From positions 35,995-99,994 of the forward strand of contig NZ_RHOD01000009.1 in NCBI RefSeq assembly GCF_003946095.1: a stretch of DNA of 64,000 nucleotides, read 5' to 3'. The translations under genes and the position numbers were made by a program. Every line of letters starts with the position of its first letter. Position 1 is the first letter of the stretch. The stretch comes from Levilactobacillus lindianensis. Its GTDB lineage: Bacteria; Bacillota; Bacilli; Lactobacillales; Lactobacillaceae. Positions 17,629 through 27,612 of the stretch are shown here, one piece after another. The notes beneath the pieces are model-generated. The model saw only the letters and a list, made by a program, of their open reading frames with translations. It had not been told where the DNA came from and ran no database searches.

Positions 17629-20295
17629 TTAAAGTTGGGCCTTGATATCGGCTAAACGTTGTTGCGTCGCTGCTAACTTCTTTTCGTTGTCAGCTTGCTT
17701 TTCACGTTCCGCGTTAACCACGTCTTCTGGTGCGTTGGCCACAAAGCGTTCGTTGCCTAACTTCTTGGTAGCGCGTTGAACTTCGGCCGTAAACTTTGCA
17801 ACTTCCTTGTCCAAACGTGCCGCTTCGTCATTCAAGTCAACCAATTCAGCCAATGGTACGGAAACCTCGGCATCCGTAATCACAGCCGTCATAGATAACT
17901 TAGGTGCGGTCAGGTCAGCACCAATTTCAAAGTTCTTCGGGTGAACAAACCGGTCGATGAAGTCACGGTTGCCTTCGAAGACACTCTGTAAGTTGGCATT
18001 GCTGGTCTTAACCTGCAAGTCGATTGGCGTGGACATTGGCGCATTGGCTTCGGCCCGAATGTTCCGAACGGCCTTGATCAAATCAATCAGGCTGGTCATG
18101 TCGCTTTCAGCCTTGGCATTGCTAAATTCTGGGTGATCCATTGGGTAAGCGGCCGTCACTAAGGACTGGCCGTCATGTGGCATCGCTTGCCAGATGGCTT
18201 CGGTCACGAATGGCATAATTGGTTGGAGCAGACGCAAGGTTTGGTCTAAGACGTAGGCCAGCAAGTCTTGTTTAGTTGCCTTAGCGGCTTCATCGTCGCC
18301 GTTCAAGACTTCCTTACTCATTTCAATATACCAGTCACAGAAGTCGTTCCAGATAAAATTGTACAGGGAACGACCAGCTTCACCAAAGTCGAACTTGTCG
18401 AACATTTCGGTGACGTGCTTAACCGTGTCGTTCAAGCGACTCAGAATCCACTTGTCGGTCAGGTCCCACTTGTCGGCTACGGGAACCACGGGCTTGGTGT
18501 TTTCACCCAAGTTCATGATGACGAACCGGCTGGCGTTCCAAATCTTGTTGATGAAGTTCCAAGCGGAGTCCATCTTGTCATAACTGAATCGAACGTCTTG
18601 CCCCGCCGTTGAACCGGTGGACAGGAACCAACGCAAGGCATCGGCACCGTACTTGTCGATGACGTCCATTGGGTCAATCCCGTTACCCAAAGACTTACTC
18701 ATCTTGCGCCCGTCTTCGGCCCGAATCAACCCGTGGATTAAGGCGTGCTTGAATGGGCTCCGTCCGGTAAATTCAAGACTTTGGAAGATCATCCGAGAAA
18801 CCCAGAAAGGAATGATGTCATAACCAGTTACTAAGGTATCTACTGGGAAGTACCGTTTGTAATCCGGCGCATCGACATTTGGCCAGCCCATCGTGGAGAA
18901 TGGCCACAGCGCACTGGAGAACCAGGTGTCTAAGACATCAGGATCTTGTTCCCAGTTTTCAATGTCCTTAGGGGCTTCTTCGTTAACGTAGACTTCGCCA
19001 GTCTTCTTGTTGTACCAGGCTGGAATCTGATGTCCCCACCAAAGTTGACGGGAGATAACCCAGTCATGAATGTTCTCCATCCATTGCAAGAAGGTATCTT
19101 CGAACCGCTTAGGAACGAAGTCAACGGCGTCGTCACCCTTTTGGTTCTTGATGGCTGCTTCAGCAAGTGGCTTCATCTTCACGAACCATTGCGTCGAGAG
19201 CCGGGCTTCGACTTGAACCCCAGTCCGTTCAGAATGTCCAACAGCGTGAACAATTGGGTCAATCTTAATCATTAACCCTTGTTCGTCCAGATCGGCAACC
19301 ATGGCCTTACGGGCATCGAAACGGTCCATGCCAGCGTACTTGCCAGCGCGTTCGTTCATGGAGGCGTCTTCGTTCATGGTATTGATTCGTTCGAGATTGT
19401 GACGATTCCCAACTAAGAAGTCGTTAGGATCGTGGGCTGGCGTAATTTTCACCATCCCTGTCCCAAAGTTAATGTCGACGTATTGATCGGCAATAATTGG
19501 AATTTCACGGTTAGCCAGTGGCAAGATAACCTTTTTGCCAACTAGTTCCTTGTACCGGTCGTCATCGGGGTTAACGGCAACGGCCGTATCCCCCATCATG
19601 GTTTCAGGACGCGTCGTGGCAATTTCGATGTAGTGCTTGCCGTTAAACGTGTCATCTGGATTAGCAAATGGGTATTTAACGTGGTAGAAGGCACCCTTGT
19701 CGTCCTTGTGAATAACTTCAATATCAGAGAGCGCGGTCCGGGCTTGTGGGTCCCAGTTGATGATGTATTCACCACGGTAGATCAGGCCCTTCTTGTACAA
19801 GGCAACAAAGACCTTCTTAACGGCGTCAGATAAGCCATCATCTAAGGTAAACCGTTCGCGGGAGTAATCCATGGACAACCCCATCTTGGCCCATTGTTTG
19901 TGGATGGTTGCGGCGTATTCGTCCTTCCATTCCCAAACCTTGTTGACGAACTTTTCACGGCCGAGGTCGTAACGGGTAATCCCTTGTTCACGTAAGCGGG
20001 CTTCCACCTTGGCTTGCGTAGCGATCCCGGCATGGTCCATCCCCGGAAGCCAGAGCGTATCAAAGCCCTGCATCCGCTTTTGCCGGATGATCATGTCTTG
20101 TAAGGTCGTGTCCCAGGCATGGCCTAAATGCAGCTTCCCAGTAACATTTGGTGGTGGTAAAACGATCGAGTAAGGTTTGGCTTTCTTATCCCCACTCGGT
20201 TTAAAAACATCTTCATCAAGCCAAGTCTGGTAACGGCCGGCTTCGACGGCGGTTGGGTCATACTTGGTTGGCATATCAACTTGTTTGTCTGCCAT
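17629..20295 (-). CDS. valS: Valyl-tRNA synthetase
   Basis: 888-residue class I synthetase. The HIGH motif appears as [10 protein letters not shown] (about 57-66) and KMSKS as [11 protein letters not shown] (about 525-535). The editing domain has [17 protein letters not shown], and the C-terminal coiled coil ([21 protein letters not shown]) is typical of ValRS. I chose the ATG at 20295 (MADKQVDM), with AAGGAAATG upstream; the frame continues 20 codons upstream into the T-box leader. Expression is controlled by that T-box. Confidence 0.98.
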   Translation of the reverse strand: MADKQVDMPTKYDPTAVEAGRYQTWLDEDVFKPSGDKKAKPYSIVLPPPNVTGKLHLGHAWDTTLQDMIIRQKRMQGFDTLWLPGMDHAGIATQAKVEARLREQGITRYDLGREKFVNKVWEWKDEYAATIHKQWAKMGLSMDYSRERFTLDDGLSDAVKKVFVALYKKGLIYRGEYIINWDPQARTALSDIEVIHKDDKGAFYHVKYPFANPDDTFNGKHYIEIATTRPETMMGDTAVAVNPDDDRYKELVGKKVILPLANREIPIIADQYVDINFGTGMVKITPAHDPNDFLVGNRHNLERINTMNEDASMNERAGKYAGMDRFDARKAMVADLDEQGLMIKIDPIVHAVGHSERTGVQVEARLSTQWFVKMKPLAEAAIKNQKGDDAVDFVPKRFEDTFLQWMENIHDWVISRQLWWGHQIPAWYNKKTGEVYVNEEAPKDIENWEQDPDVLDTWFSSALWPFSTMGWPNVDAPDYKRYFPVDTLVTGYDIIPFWVSRMIFQSLEFTGRSPFKHALIHGLIRAEDGRKMSKSLGNGIDPMDVIDKYGADALRWFLSTGSTAGQDVRFSYDKMDSAWNFINKIWNASRFVIMNLGENTKPVVPVADKWDLTDKWILSRLNDTVKHVTEMFDKFDFGEAGRSLYNFIWNDFCDWYIEMSKEVLNGDDEAAKATKQDLLAYVLDQTLRLLQPIMPFVTEAIWQAMPHDGQSLVTAAYPMDHPEFSNAKAESDMTSLIDLIKAVRNIRAEANAPMSTPIDLQVKTSNANLQSVFEGNRDFIDRFVHPKNFEIGADLTAPKLSMTAVITDAEVSVPLAELVDLNDEAARLDKEVAKFTAEVQRATKKLGNERFVANAPEDVVNAEREKQADNEKKLAATQQRLADIKAQL

Positions 20296-20339
20296 CAGAA
20301 TCATTTCCTTTCTTGTGCTTAAGCTACGCGTTGGTGACA

Positions 20340-20574
20340 CAAAAAAACTCTCCATCCTAAAAATTAGGACGAAGAGTTCTTCGCGGTACCACCTAAATTG
20401 GGCGTTTATGCCCCACTTAACTTCTTTGTTAACGGAGAGTGCTCCGGAATGACCTTACTTTAAGTTCAGGTCATCAGCTCACAAGCTACGTTCACGTCTC
20501 ACGACTGACCGGTTTTCAGCACCCCGGCTCTCTGCACAGTCCCTCAAACGCTACTGACTTGCTCCTAGCTATTT
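20340..20574 (-). promoter_or_regulatory. T-box leader of valS, specifier GTA (Val)
   Basis: Reading the minus strand, the Stem I base CAAG pairs with CTTG, flanking a specifier loop with AGTA on the 5' side and GAA-C-GTA on the 3' side. GTA is at 20489-20487. AGAGAGC and the distal GGGGTGCTGAAAACC arm are classic. The T-box AGGTGGTACCGCGA is at 20394-20381. The terminator AACTCTTCGTCCTAA / TTAGGATGGAGAGTT with T7 ends at 20341. Uncharged tRNA-Val should stabilise the antiterminator. Confidence 0.95.
20341..20378 (-). terminator. Terminator arm of the valS T-box
   Basis: Minus strand CTCTTCGTCCTAA pairs with TTAGGATGGAGAG with two mismatches, then T7. Confidence 0.9.
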
Positions 20575-20580
20575 TTAACT

Positions 20581-20609
20581 AGTCTACTCAATTTTGACCT
20601 AAAGATCAA
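20581..20609 (-). promoter_or_regulatory. valS promoter candidate
   Basis: Minus strand TTGATC (20604-20609), 17 nt, TAGACT (20581-20586). The -35 overlaps the 3' end of tpx. Confidence 0.45.
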
Positions 20610-21108
20610 CTCGTGGGACTAATTTTTCCAAAGCCTCGATGGCTTCTAGGTAGTTGGGTTCGTCGGACTGTTCAGTGACAATCTGACGGTAAACAATCTT
20701 ACCCGTCTCGTCGATGATCCAGATTGAACGAGCCAAGTTACCCAAATTAGGCACGTACAGACCCATTTCGTAACCGAAGGAAAGTTCTTCATCGGATAAC
20801 AGGTCGACGTTTTCAACGCCTTGGGCGGCACACCAACCGGTCTGTTGAGCGATCGAGTTATTCGAAATCGTCGCAAACCGAGCAGCTGGATAGTGGTCCG
20901 CCTGCTGGGTGAACTTCCGTGTTTGCAAGGTGCAAACTGGCGTCTCAAGGTCCGGAACAACACTGATCAATGTCACTTTACCAATCAAATTTGCCGTTTT
21001 AACCTTGACATCTTTCTGATCAAAAACTTTAAACTTTGGTAACTGATCCCCTACTTCTGGCAGCGTGCCGGAGAGAGAAAATGTATTGCCGAGCCGTGTA
21101 ACTTCCAC
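20599..21108 (-). CDS. tpx: Thiol peroxidase (Tpx, atypical 2-Cys peroxiredoxin)
   Basis: Thioredoxin-dependent peroxidase against hydrogen and alkyl peroxides. 169 residues. The peroxidatic Cys is in VPDLETPVCTLQTRKF (Cys59) and the resolving Cys is in GWCAAQG (Cys93), the usual Tpx spacing. I chose the GTG at 21108 (MEVTRLGNTF), which has AAGGGG at a good distance; the longer frame begins inside the ribosome site. It is transcribed from its own promoter with an inverted repeat at the predicted transcription start. Confidence 0.95.
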   Translation of the reverse strand: MEVTRLGNTFSLSGTLPEVGDQLPKFKVFDQKDVKVKTANLIGKVTLISVVPDLETPVCTLQTRKFTQQADHYPAARFATISNNSIAQQTGWCAAQGVENVDLLSDEELSFGYEMGLYVPNLGNLARSIWIIDETGKIVYRQIVTEQSDEPNYLEAIEALEKLVPRVDL

Positions 21109-21132
21109 GCAGATCAACCCCTTCAAGATGTT

Positions 21133-21149
21133 TATCGGTAGAACCGATA
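21133..21149. promoter_or_regulatory. Inverted repeat, possible tpx operator
   Basis: Perfect repeat TATCGGT-3-ACCGATA lies between the tpx -10 and its ribosome site, about 3-20 nt past the predicted transcription start. It does not resemble the PerR box or CIRCE. A repressor site or 5' mRNA hairpin are both possible. Confidence 0.5.
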
Positions 21150-21158
21150 TCTGTTTTA

Positions 21159-21188
21159 ATTATCCCGCAACTAGGGGGGCAATGACAA
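21159..21188 (-). promoter_or_regulatory. tpx promoter
   Basis: Minus strand TTGTCA (21183-21188), 18 nt, GATAAT (21159-21164). Confidence 0.6.
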
Positions 21189-21261
21189 GCGTTTTGCTAT
21201 AAAATCAAGAAAAACTCAAGTTTAGTCACCTAACCGACCAGGTGAGGGCCAACAGAATGTG

Positions 21262-21292
21262 AAAAACGCCCTGGGCCAAATCCCAGAGCGTT
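21262..21292 (-). terminator. Terminator of the iscS-thiI operon
   Basis: Minus strand AACGCTCTGGG / CCCAGGGCGTT with one mismatch, followed by TTTC, right after the thiI stop. Confidence 0.8.
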
Positions 21293-21301
21293 CCATCTAA
21301 A

Positions 21302-22519
21302 TTAAAGTAATTCGGCAAACACATCTTCATTTTGATTCAAGTAGTTATCTCCAGGACGAATCTCAGAGATGACGATCCCATCGAGGGCTTCCTTCATCAA
21401 GCCTTCAACGTCGATGTATCCCTCATACTTCCGGGTCTTTTCCAGATCCGGACGCGTCTTAGGAGACGGCGGCGTGAAAATGGTACAGCAGTCCTCATAT
21501 GGCAGAATTGACAGATCATAGGTGTCGATATCCTCGGCAACCTTGATGATTTCCGTCTTGTCCAGCGACAATAATGGCCGCAGAATCGGCATCGTCGTCA
21601 CATCATTGATGGCCTGCATGCTATCGAGAGTCTGCGAGGCAACTTGCCCCAGAGATTCGCCGTTGAAGATTCCCTTGGCATGACGCATTTCGGCCACAGC
21701 TACGGTCAAACGGAGCATCAAGCGCCGTTGAACCGTCATCAGATAACCTTCGGGCACCTTTTCCTTGATCGTTTCCTGAATCTTGGTAAAAGGCACTTGA
21801 ATGAACTGAATGCCACCGGAATAACCGGCCAACTTAGCCGTCAATTCCTTGGCCTTAGCCAGGGCTTGTTCGGACGTGTATGGCGGACTGAAGAAGTGTA
21901 CCATATCAATCTTAACGCCACGACGCATAGCATAGTAGGAGGCGACCGGCGAGTCAATCCCACCAGATAACATCATCACGGCCTTACCACCAGTTCCGAC
22001 GGGTAAGCCCCCGGCACCTTGAATGGTCTTACCGGATAGGTAGACGCCGTTCATTCGAATTTCGACCCGAAGTTCGATATCAGGATGCTTCATTTGGACA
22101 GTGATTCCGGGAACGTTGTCCAAGATCGTGTCACCCATGATGTTATTCATTTGGTAAGTATCGTACTTGAATTCCTTGTCCTGACGACGTGTGTTGATCT
22201 TAAACGTCATCCCCGGTTCAAAGACTTCCTTGACCATGGCCACCGCGGCTTCTTTAATGGTGTCGAGATCCTTATCAACCTTCACGGAAGGTGAGAAGTT
22301 TTCGATCCCAAAAACGCCCTTGAGGCGGTCCATGACGGCGCTGGAATCTGCCCCGTTCAGTGTGACGTGTAACCGGTCGTGTTGTGCGCGGACTTCTATT
22401 CCGTCAAATTCGCTAAGAGCTTTGCGAACGTTTTGGCCTAGCTGCTTGATGAAGTCTTTCTTGTTTTTCCCCTTCGTCGACAGCTCGCCGTAACGGACCA
22501 TAATTTCACTGTATTCCAT
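21302..22519 (-). CDS. thiI: tRNA 4-thiouridine sulfurtransferase ThiI
   Basis: 405 residues. An N-terminal ferredoxin-like domain and THUMP domain (about 1-165) bind tRNA. The PP-loop ATPase domain carries [10 protein letters not shown] (about 185-194). The enzyme adenylates U8 of tRNA before sulfur transfer. As in other Firmicutes, the C-terminal rhodanese domain of E. coli ThiI is missing, so sulfur probably comes directly from the adjacent desulfurase. The start follows AAAGGGG. Gap to the desulfurase gene is 19 nt. Confidence 0.96.
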   Translation of the reverse strand: MEYSEIMVRYGELSTKGKNKKDFIKQLGQNVRKALSEFDGIEVRAQHDRLHVTLNGADSSAVMDRLKGVFGIENFSPSVKVDKDLDTIKEAAVAMVKEVFEPGMTFKINTRRQDKEFKYDTYQMNNIMGDTILDNVPGITVQMKHPDIELRVEIRMNGVYLSGKTIQGAGGLPVGTGGKAVMMLSGGIDSPVASYYAMRRGVKIDMVHFFSPPYTSEQALAKAKELTAKLAGYSGGIQFIQVPFTKIQETIKEKVPEGYLMTVQRRLMLRLTVAVAEMRHAKGIFNGESLGQVASQTLDSMQAINDVTTMPILRPLLSLDKTEIIKVAEDIDTYDLSILPYEDCCTIFTPPSPKTRPDLEKTRKYEGYIDVEGLMKEALDGIVISEIRPGDNYLNQNEDVFAELL

Positions 22520-22538
22520 TGCGCGACCCCTTTCGTAG

Positions 22539-23684
22539 TTAGGCTAACTTTTCAAATTGCGTATAGAGTTCGTCAAATACGCGGTTAAATTCTTCGGCTT
22601 CCGCCATGGTGTTGTGTTCGTCCAAGGAAATCCGAACGGCACTGGTAGCAATGCCATCGTCAATCTTCATGGCTTGTAACGTGCTGGATTCCACGTGCTT
22701 CTTCGATGAACAAGCACTGGTCGTTGAAATGTAGATATCATGTTCCTCAAAGGCGTGCACGACGGTTTCGCCGCGGACACCGGCAATGGCAAAGCACAGA
22801 ATGTGCGGCGCAAATACTGGTAAATCCTTTGAGAAAATCGTGACATTAGGAAAAGCCGCGACATGATGTAAGATTGCTAAACGAATCTCACGTTGACGCT
22901 TAACCTTAGCATCCTCACCGTCTAACAGTAACCGCAAGGCTTTAGCCATTGCAGCAATGGCGGGTAGGTTCTCGGTTCCGGAACGCAAATTCCGTTCCTG
23001 ACCCCCACCAGCCATTAACGGCGTAATTTGACGCCCTTGGCGTTTGTACATAAAACCAATGCCTCGTGGAGCATGGAACTTATGGCCAGAGAAAGTCACA
23101 AAGTCGACCCGATCATTAAAAATCTTGTCAGCTAAGCCTTTCCCAATTCCTTGAACGGCATCAATATGCCAGTGAATCCGTGGAAAGTCGCGCATGACGT
23201 CGGCAATTTCATCAAGTGGTTGAACCGCCCCGATTTCATTGTTAACGGCCATGGTTGAGACCAGGATCGTGGTGGGCTTAATCGCCGCCCGCAAATCGGC
23301 AGCAGAGACCCGTCCATTCTCATCGACTGGGAGGTAAGTGACCTCAAAGCCTTGCTGCTTCAACTGTTCCATGGAATTGTGAACCGCTGGATGTTCAACC
23401 TCGGTGGTGATCAGGTGATTACCAAACTCACGTTTAGCCATCGCTGTTCCCTTGATGGCCCAGTTATCGCCCTCGGTACCGCCACTCGTGAAAAGAATTT
23501 CACTGAGCTTGGCCCCAACGAGATCGGCAATCTGTTGGCGCGATTGTTCCAGCAGGTTAAAAGCCTGTTCCCCAAACTTATGCAGACTAGAAGGATTTCC
23601 CCAGTAGTTTGCGCTAACTTTGGCGTACGTATCAACCACTTCCGGTGCGGCTTTGGTCGTGGCACTATTATCAAAATAAATCAT
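22539..23684 (-). CDS. Cysteine desulfurase (NifS/IscS family)
   Basis: PLP enzyme that mobilises sulfur from cysteine. 381 residues. The PLP Lys lies in [10 protein letters not shown] (about residue 202) and the catalytic Cys in [10 protein letters not shown] (about 325). Operon position directly before thiI implies that its main role is sulfur supply for s4U in tRNA, comparable to B. subtilis NifZ-ThiI, rather than general Fe-S assembly. The start follows AGAGGG. Confidence 0.94.
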   Translation of the reverse strand: MIYFDNSATTKAAPEVVDTYAKVSANYWGNPSSLHKFGEQAFNLLEQSRQQIADLVGAKLSEILFTSGGTEGDNWAIKGTAMAKREFGNHLITTEVEHPAVHNSMEQLKQQGFEVTYLPVDENGRVSAADLRAAIKPTTILVSTMAVNNEIGAVQPLDEIADVMRDFPRIHWHIDAVQGIGKGLADKIFNDRVDFVTFSGHKFHAPRGIGFMYKRQGRQITPLMAGGGQERNLRSGTENLPAIAAMAKALRLLLDGEDAKVKRQREIRLAILHHVAAFPNVTIFSKDLPVFAPHILCFAIAGVRGETVVHAFEEHDIYISTTSACSSKKHVESSTLQAMKIDDGIATSAVRISLDEHNTMAEAEEFNRVFDELYTQFEKLA

Positions 23685-23740
23685 ACTGAACCCTCTTATT
23701 CTATTTTCTATTGGTTCGACTCCGATAGAAATTCTTTCTA

Positions 23741-23769
23741 ATTATAAACACAAAATTCACCGATCACAA
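23741..23769 (-). promoter_or_regulatory. Promoter of the desulfurase-thiI operon
   Basis: Minus strand TTGTGA (23764-23769), 17 nt, TATAAT (23741-23746). Confidence 0.65.
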
Positions 23770-23827
23770 GCCCCATGCCTCGTGATTGCGGTTTCACCCG
23801 AGGGTTACTGGCTAAAACTCTGACCAG

Positions 23828-23858
23828 AAAAAAAGAGCCCGGGTCGCCCCAGGCTCTT
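23828..23858 (-). terminator. Terminator of ezrA
   Basis: Minus strand AAGAGCC-tGGG / CCCgGGCTCTT followed by T7, ten nt past the ezrA stop. Confidence 0.85.
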
Positions 23859-23868
23859 CATCCACAAT

Positions 23869-25602
23869 TTAATTGTTGGCTTCGCCACGATGGGGAGCCG
23901 TCTTCCCCTTGCTCTGGTAGTAAGCATCTTCCAGACGCTTGTACGACCCAGGTTCAACCTCATCCAATACCGTGGCAATGGTTTCCAAAGCTTTGGCATA
24001 TTGGTGTTTCATTTCAAACAACTCGGAAGCTTCCTTACTAGCAGAAGCAACGTTCGGATGACTAGTCTGATACCGGTTCGCGTACTGTAACAGCTGTTCA
24101 GCGAGTTCAGCACTGTCGATCAGATCATCGGTCTTTTCCTGTAAGGTATCTAAATCAGTCTGAATAATCAACAATTGCTTCGTAATCCGCTCCATATCAA
24201 TCTGGGGCTGGTCCATATCATTGGCCAGCTGGGCCACCTCGTCGCGAACAACGAAGAAGTAATCCAGATAATCTTGAGGGATTCCCGGCAAGTTAATATT
24301 TTCGACCTGACGCCGTAAGCTATGTAAGTTGAAATCAAACTGTTGTAACGTGTCTCGTGCCTGTCGTTCTTCGTCGGCTAACCCGGCCACGCTCTGCATA
24401 ATCTGACCCTGTTGCTCTTCAATCTGTTGCACGTCTTTTTGTTGTTGCTGCTGGTGGGCCAACACTTGCGAGAAGGTTGCCTTCTTAGCTGTCAGATCTT
24501 GAACATCCTTTTGATAGATGCCATCGATCGACCGCAACTGCTCATTCAATTCACGCGCCGTTTCCAATTCCTGATGGTCCAACGTGTAGTTCTGACCCAA
24601 CCGATCCAGTTCACTCAATAGCGTGTGGCTTTGATTCTGGGCGTGTGCGATAAACTTTGCAACCCCATCCAGGTTGGCTTCAACCGGATCCTTGGCATCA
24701 ATTTCCGTCTGCATCACATCGTAGACTTGGTCAATCTGCTTGGCAATACGGTCATTGACTACCTTGGCATCGTCTGGACGCAACTGACTCAAGGTATCTA
24801 AGTTTTCCTTAACCCGGTCCTCAATTGCCTTGATTAAAGCCGGAACATCAGCCTCACCAAACTTGAAATCTTGCGCCGTTAGCTGATCGTAACCCGCTCG
24901 CAATTCCTTAACTTGGTCTGGGAAGACCACGGTCAAGTCCTTGTAGACCGGTGGAATGGCTTTGATCAGAGCCTTCAGGTTCTCAGTATCTTCCTGTAAT
25001 TGGGTCAAAACATCGGCGGCCCGTTCATGGTCCCCTTCATCGGTCAGCCGAGAGAAGGTGTCGAAGTTATCTTCAATGTGACTCAGCTGTTCCTCGAGCC
25101 CATCAATGCTGGGTCCAAACGCAAAATTCTTAGCCAGTAACGTCTTTCGTAAACCTTGGTACTCTTGTTCGAGTTCCTTAACGGCCTGGCGATGTTGCTT
25201 GTCGACCTCTTGTAAGTGGGTCAACTGGCCTTGGACCGTTTGAATGAGTTCCTGGGTCTGGTCGACTAAAGTGGTCACCTTAGTCAATTGCTGATTGAGT
25301 TGCAGGAGGTTCATCCCCCGTGAGTTGGCATCTAATTGGGTCAACTGTTCGTCAATACGCACAAATCGATTGTCGTTAATGTCCACAAAATCGGCCTTCA
25401 GCTGATCATATTGATCAGCCGATTGCCCCGTCAGGCTGAGTTGCCCCACTAAATGGAGCTCTTCTTCTAGTGGAATTTCCACCATCGCTTCTTTTTTTGC
25501 GGTTAACGCCGTGACTTGTCGGCGAATTCGTTGCTGGTAAACCAGCACACCGGCATACACGATAATCGCCAGTATGACAATTCCAATTAGCACAGCTACC
25601 AT
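23869..25602 (-). CDS. ezrA: Septation ring formation regulator EzrA
   Basis: 577 residues. One N-terminal transmembrane helix (about 3-23, VLIGIVILAIIVYAGVLV) is followed by an almost continuous coiled coil with spectrin-like repeats. EzrA interacts with FtsZ and penicillin-binding proteins and tunes Z-ring assembly in low-GC Gram-positives. I chose the ATG at 25602, eight codons inside the longest frame, as it directly precedes the membrane helix and follows GGATGGGG. It lies next to the desulfurase gene as in Bacillus and lactobacilli. Confidence 0.94.
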   Translation of the reverse strand: MVAVLIGIVILAIIVYAGVLVYQQRIRRQVTALTAKKEAMVEIPLEEELHLVGQLSLTGQSADQYDQLKADFVDINDNRFVRIDEQLTQLDANSRGMNLLQLNQQLTKVTTLVDQTQELIQTVQGQLTHLQEVDKQHRQAVKELEQEYQGLRKTLLAKNFAFGPSIDGLEEQLSHIEDNFDTFSRLTDEGDHERAADVLTQLQEDTENLKALIKAIPPVYKDLTVVFPDQVKELRAGYDQLTAQDFKFGEADVPALIKAIEDRVKENLDTLSQLRPDDAKVVNDRIAKQIDQVYDVMQTEIDAKDPVEANLDGVAKFIAHAQNQSHTLLSELDRLGQNYTLDHQELETARELNEQLRSIDGIYQKDVQDLTAKKATFSQVLAHQQQQQKDVQQIEEQQGQIMQSVAGLADEERQARDTLQQFDFNLHSLRRQVENINLPGIPQDYLDYFFVVRDEVAQLANDMDQPQIDMERITKQLLIIQTDLDTLQEKTDDLIDSAELAEQLLQYANRYQTSHPNVASASKEASELFEMKHQYAKALETIATVLDEVEPGSYKRLEDAYYQSKGKTAPHRGEANN

Positions 25603-25685
25603 ATTGACCCCATCCTTCATCCACATTTCAACGTTTAACGAGTTGCAAAATCACTCGGTTCATCTTACAATTTAATCTAATCTCG

Positions 25686-25691
25686 ATTATA
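25686..25691 (-). promoter_or_regulatory. Extended -10 promoter of ezrA
   Basis: Minus strand TGC-TATAAT, 84 nt upstream of the start. No good -35 is seen. Confidence 0.5.
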
Positions 25692-25788
25692 GCATAAGTC
25701 ACGCCTAGGCTTCACTACGTTTTCACGATTCTCTTAACCTTTTTACCTATACGCGACTATTTATTCTTATCACATTGGAGGCCTTTTC

Positions 25789-26259
25789 ATGAGTGACCAA
25801 ATTAATCCCTTACTTACCGAGCAACTCGATGCACTTCTATATGAAGAAACGAATCTTGTGGCGAACCTTGCCAACGCCTCCGCTCTCTTGAAACAAACGT
25901 TGACCGACATCAACTGGGCTGGCTTCTACCTTTACCAACCGGCCAGCGATGACCTCATCCTTGGTCCCTTCCAAGGCAACGTGGCTTGTGTCCACATTGA
26001 GAATGGTCATGGGGTCTGTGGCACTGCCCTAGCCACACAGGAAACACAGTTGGTCCCTGACGTCCACGCCTTTGCCGGTCACATTGCCTGTGACTCCGCC
26101 AGCAACTCCGAGATTGTCGTTCCACTTACCTTAGCCGATGGCACCAAGTTAGGTGTCCTCGACATTGACTCCCCCATCAAGGGGCATTTCACGACCAACG
26201 ATCAGGCGGTTCTCGAGGAATTCGCCCGGGTTTTGCTGAAACACATTGACAAAGCCTAG
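25789..26259 (+). CDS. Free methionine-(R)-sulfoxide reductase (GAF domain)
   Basis: 156-residue stand-alone GAF domain. Three cysteines, Cys67, Cys77 and Cys101, have the spacing 10 and 24 known for the catalytic set of yeast fRMsr. The motif GVCGTALAT and the segment HIACDSASNSEIVVPL are typical. It reduces free Met-R-sulfoxide and so repairs oxidised methionine pools. ATG preceded by GGAGGCC. The end of the gene contains the -35 and the stop precedes the -10 of the rpsD promoter. Divergent from ezrA. Confidence 0.94.
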   Translation: MSDQINPLLTEQLDALLYEETNLVANLANASALLKQTLTDINWAGFYLYQPASDDLILGPFQGNVACVHIENGHGVCGTALATQETQLVPDVHAFAGHIACDSASNSEIVVPLTLADGTKLGVLDIDSPIKGHFTTNDQAVLEEFARVLLKHIDKA

Positions 26260-26275
26260 TTAACCTGGGTATAAT
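26246..26275 (+). promoter_or_regulatory. rpsD promoter
   Basis: Consensus TTGACA (26246-26251), 18-nt spacer, TATAAT (26270-26275). The -35 lies inside the last codons of the fRMsr gene. Confidence 0.85.
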
Positions 26276-26282
26276 GGCGTTT

Positions 26283-26457
26283 GTGTAAAATAATGCAGCG
26301 ATAAGTGGTAAGCTCGTCAACAGATTGTTGCCGTTACATTGGTTCAGGAAGTAACCTGCGGCTGCATACGGTGAAACCTGCAAAGCAATCTGCACGAATA
26401 CTAAACTTATATACAGCTTATTTTACTCCAAATAATATTTTATTGGAGGAACTATCT
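26283..26457 (+). promoter_or_regulatory. rpsD 5' leader with pseudoknot potential (S4 autoregulatory leader)
   Basis: ATGCAGC (26293-26299) can pair with GCTGCAT (26361-26367), and CAGATTG (26321-26327) with CAATCTG (26386-26392). The two helices interleave, giving a pseudoknot topology. Firmicutes rpsD leaders are known to bind S4 through a pseudoknot and repress translation. The identity is inferred from position and these pairings. Confidence 0.7.
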
Positions 26458-27063
26458 ATGTCTCGTTACACTGGCCCAAGCTGGCGTATTTCCCGTCGTT
26501 TAGGGGTATCCCTTTCCGGCACTGGTAAAGAATTAAACCGTCGTCCTTACGCACCTGGTGATCATGGTCAAGGTCGTCGTCAAAAGTTATCTGAATACGG
26601 TACGCAATTGCGTGAAAAGCAAAAGCTCCGGTTCACTTACGGCATGACTGAACGTCAATTCTACAACTTGTTCAAGCGTGCCGGCAAGATCGCTGAAGGT
26701 ACCCATGGTACTAACTTCATGATCTTACTCGAACGTCGTCTCGACAACATGGTTTACCGTTTAGGTTTGGCTACTACTCGTCGCCAAGCTCGTCAATTGG
26801 TTAACCATGGTCACATCACTGTTGACGGCAAGCGTCTGGACATCCCTTCATACGAAGTTGAAGTTGGTCAAGTGATCAGCGTTCGTGAAAAGTCCAAGGA
26901 CTTAGCTGTTATCAAGGGTGCTGTGGAAGCCGTTGTTGGCCGTCCACAATACGTTCAATTCGACGCTGACAAGCTGGAAGGTTCCCTTACCCGTTTGCCA
27001 CAACGTGAAGAATTAGATGCAGAACTCGACGATGCTCTTATCGTTGAATACTACAACCGGTAA
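26458..27063 (+). CDS. rpsD: 30S ribosomal protein S4
   Basis: 201-residue primary 16S rRNA-binding protein that nucleates 30S assembly. The N-terminal domain starts [16 protein letters not shown]. The S4 RNA-binding domain is at about 92-155 ([31 protein letters not shown]). Start at 26458 after TGGAGGAAC; the longer open frame upstream is the leader. It stands alone, as rpsD does in Bacillus, with its own strong promoter, leader and terminator. Confidence 0.99.
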   Translation: MSRYTGPSWRISRRLGVSLSGTGKELNRRPYAPGDHGQGRRQKLSEYGTQLREKQKLRFTYGMTERQFYNLFKRAGKIAEGTHGTNFMILLERRLDNMVYRLGLATTRRQARQLVNHGHITVDGKRLDIPSYEVEVGQVISVREKSKDLAVIKGAVEAVVGRPQYVQFDADKLEGSLTRLPQREELDAELDDALIVEYYNR

Positions 27064-27090
27064 GACGCAGTTCTTATTTCGGTTCACAGA

Positions 27091-27119
27091 AAGACTTGTC
27101 CTTGTGGCAAGTCTTTTTT
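27091..27119 (+). terminator. Terminator of rpsD
   Basis: AGACTTG / CAAGTCT with T6 following. Confidence 0.9.
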
Positions 27120-27156
27120 GTTATGTGCCGAATTGTCAAACTAAGTATGAAATAAA

Positions 27157-27209
27157 TAACAAAAGCAGTCGCATCCCCCACTCCAAGTGGCTTGCGACTG
27201 CTTTTGTTA
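27157..27209. terminator. Long bidirectional terminator hairpin
   Basis: Two perfect 17-nt arms (27157-27173 and 27193-27209) flank an inner CCACT-CCA-AGTGG hairpin. Oligo-A/T at both ends allows function on either strand, ending the 27.2-28.7 kb minus-strand operon and backing up the rpsD terminator. Confidence 0.8.
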
Positions 27210-27233
27210 TATCTAAAATTATTGCCTTCCCAA

Positions 27234-27581
27234 CTACTTCTTCTGCGTAGCAGGCTTAGCCACATACCGATTAAGGATATGAAATCCCGAAACCTTATCA
27301 ACCGTCAGCACGTGAACATCCGACCTGTCGTTGGAGAAACGCGCACTGACTTGGTAGTATTGCGACTTGGGACTCCCGGCGTAATCTTTAACCGCCGACT
27401 TCGACACCTTCCAAGGTCCTGATAATAAAGCCGCGATAGGATGCCCCTGTTGAAGGATGCTCAGGCGAACCGCATTACTCGGGACAAATGGCGTGAAGGT
27501 ACCAACTAAGGCCAAGACAATGAGACCTCCCCACAGCCACTTCGACTGTTTGGTAAACCAGCCTTGTTTCTTTTCTTTCAT
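27234..27581 (-). CDS. Hypothetical membrane-anchored protein
   Basis: 115 residues, not recognised. A basic N-terminus (MKEKKQGWFTKQSKWLW) is followed by one hydrophobic segment (about 14-32) and a soluble, probably external, domain of about 80 residues with a Tyr/Arg-rich beta-like pattern. I chose the ATG at 27581; AAAGGAAG lies upstream. It follows the AI-2E-family gene by about 30 nt and probably shares its transcript. A role in the envelope is possible but no function can be assigned. Confidence 0.6.
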   Translation of the reverse strand: MKEKKQGWFTKQSKWLWGGLIVLALVGTFTPFVPSNAVRLSILQQGHPIAALLSGPWKVSKSAVKDYAGSPKSQYYQVSARFSNDRSDVHVLTVDKVSGFHILNRYVAKPATQKK

Positions 27582-27612
27582 CACGCCGCTTCCTTTCAAG
27601 AATGTTTTCTAT

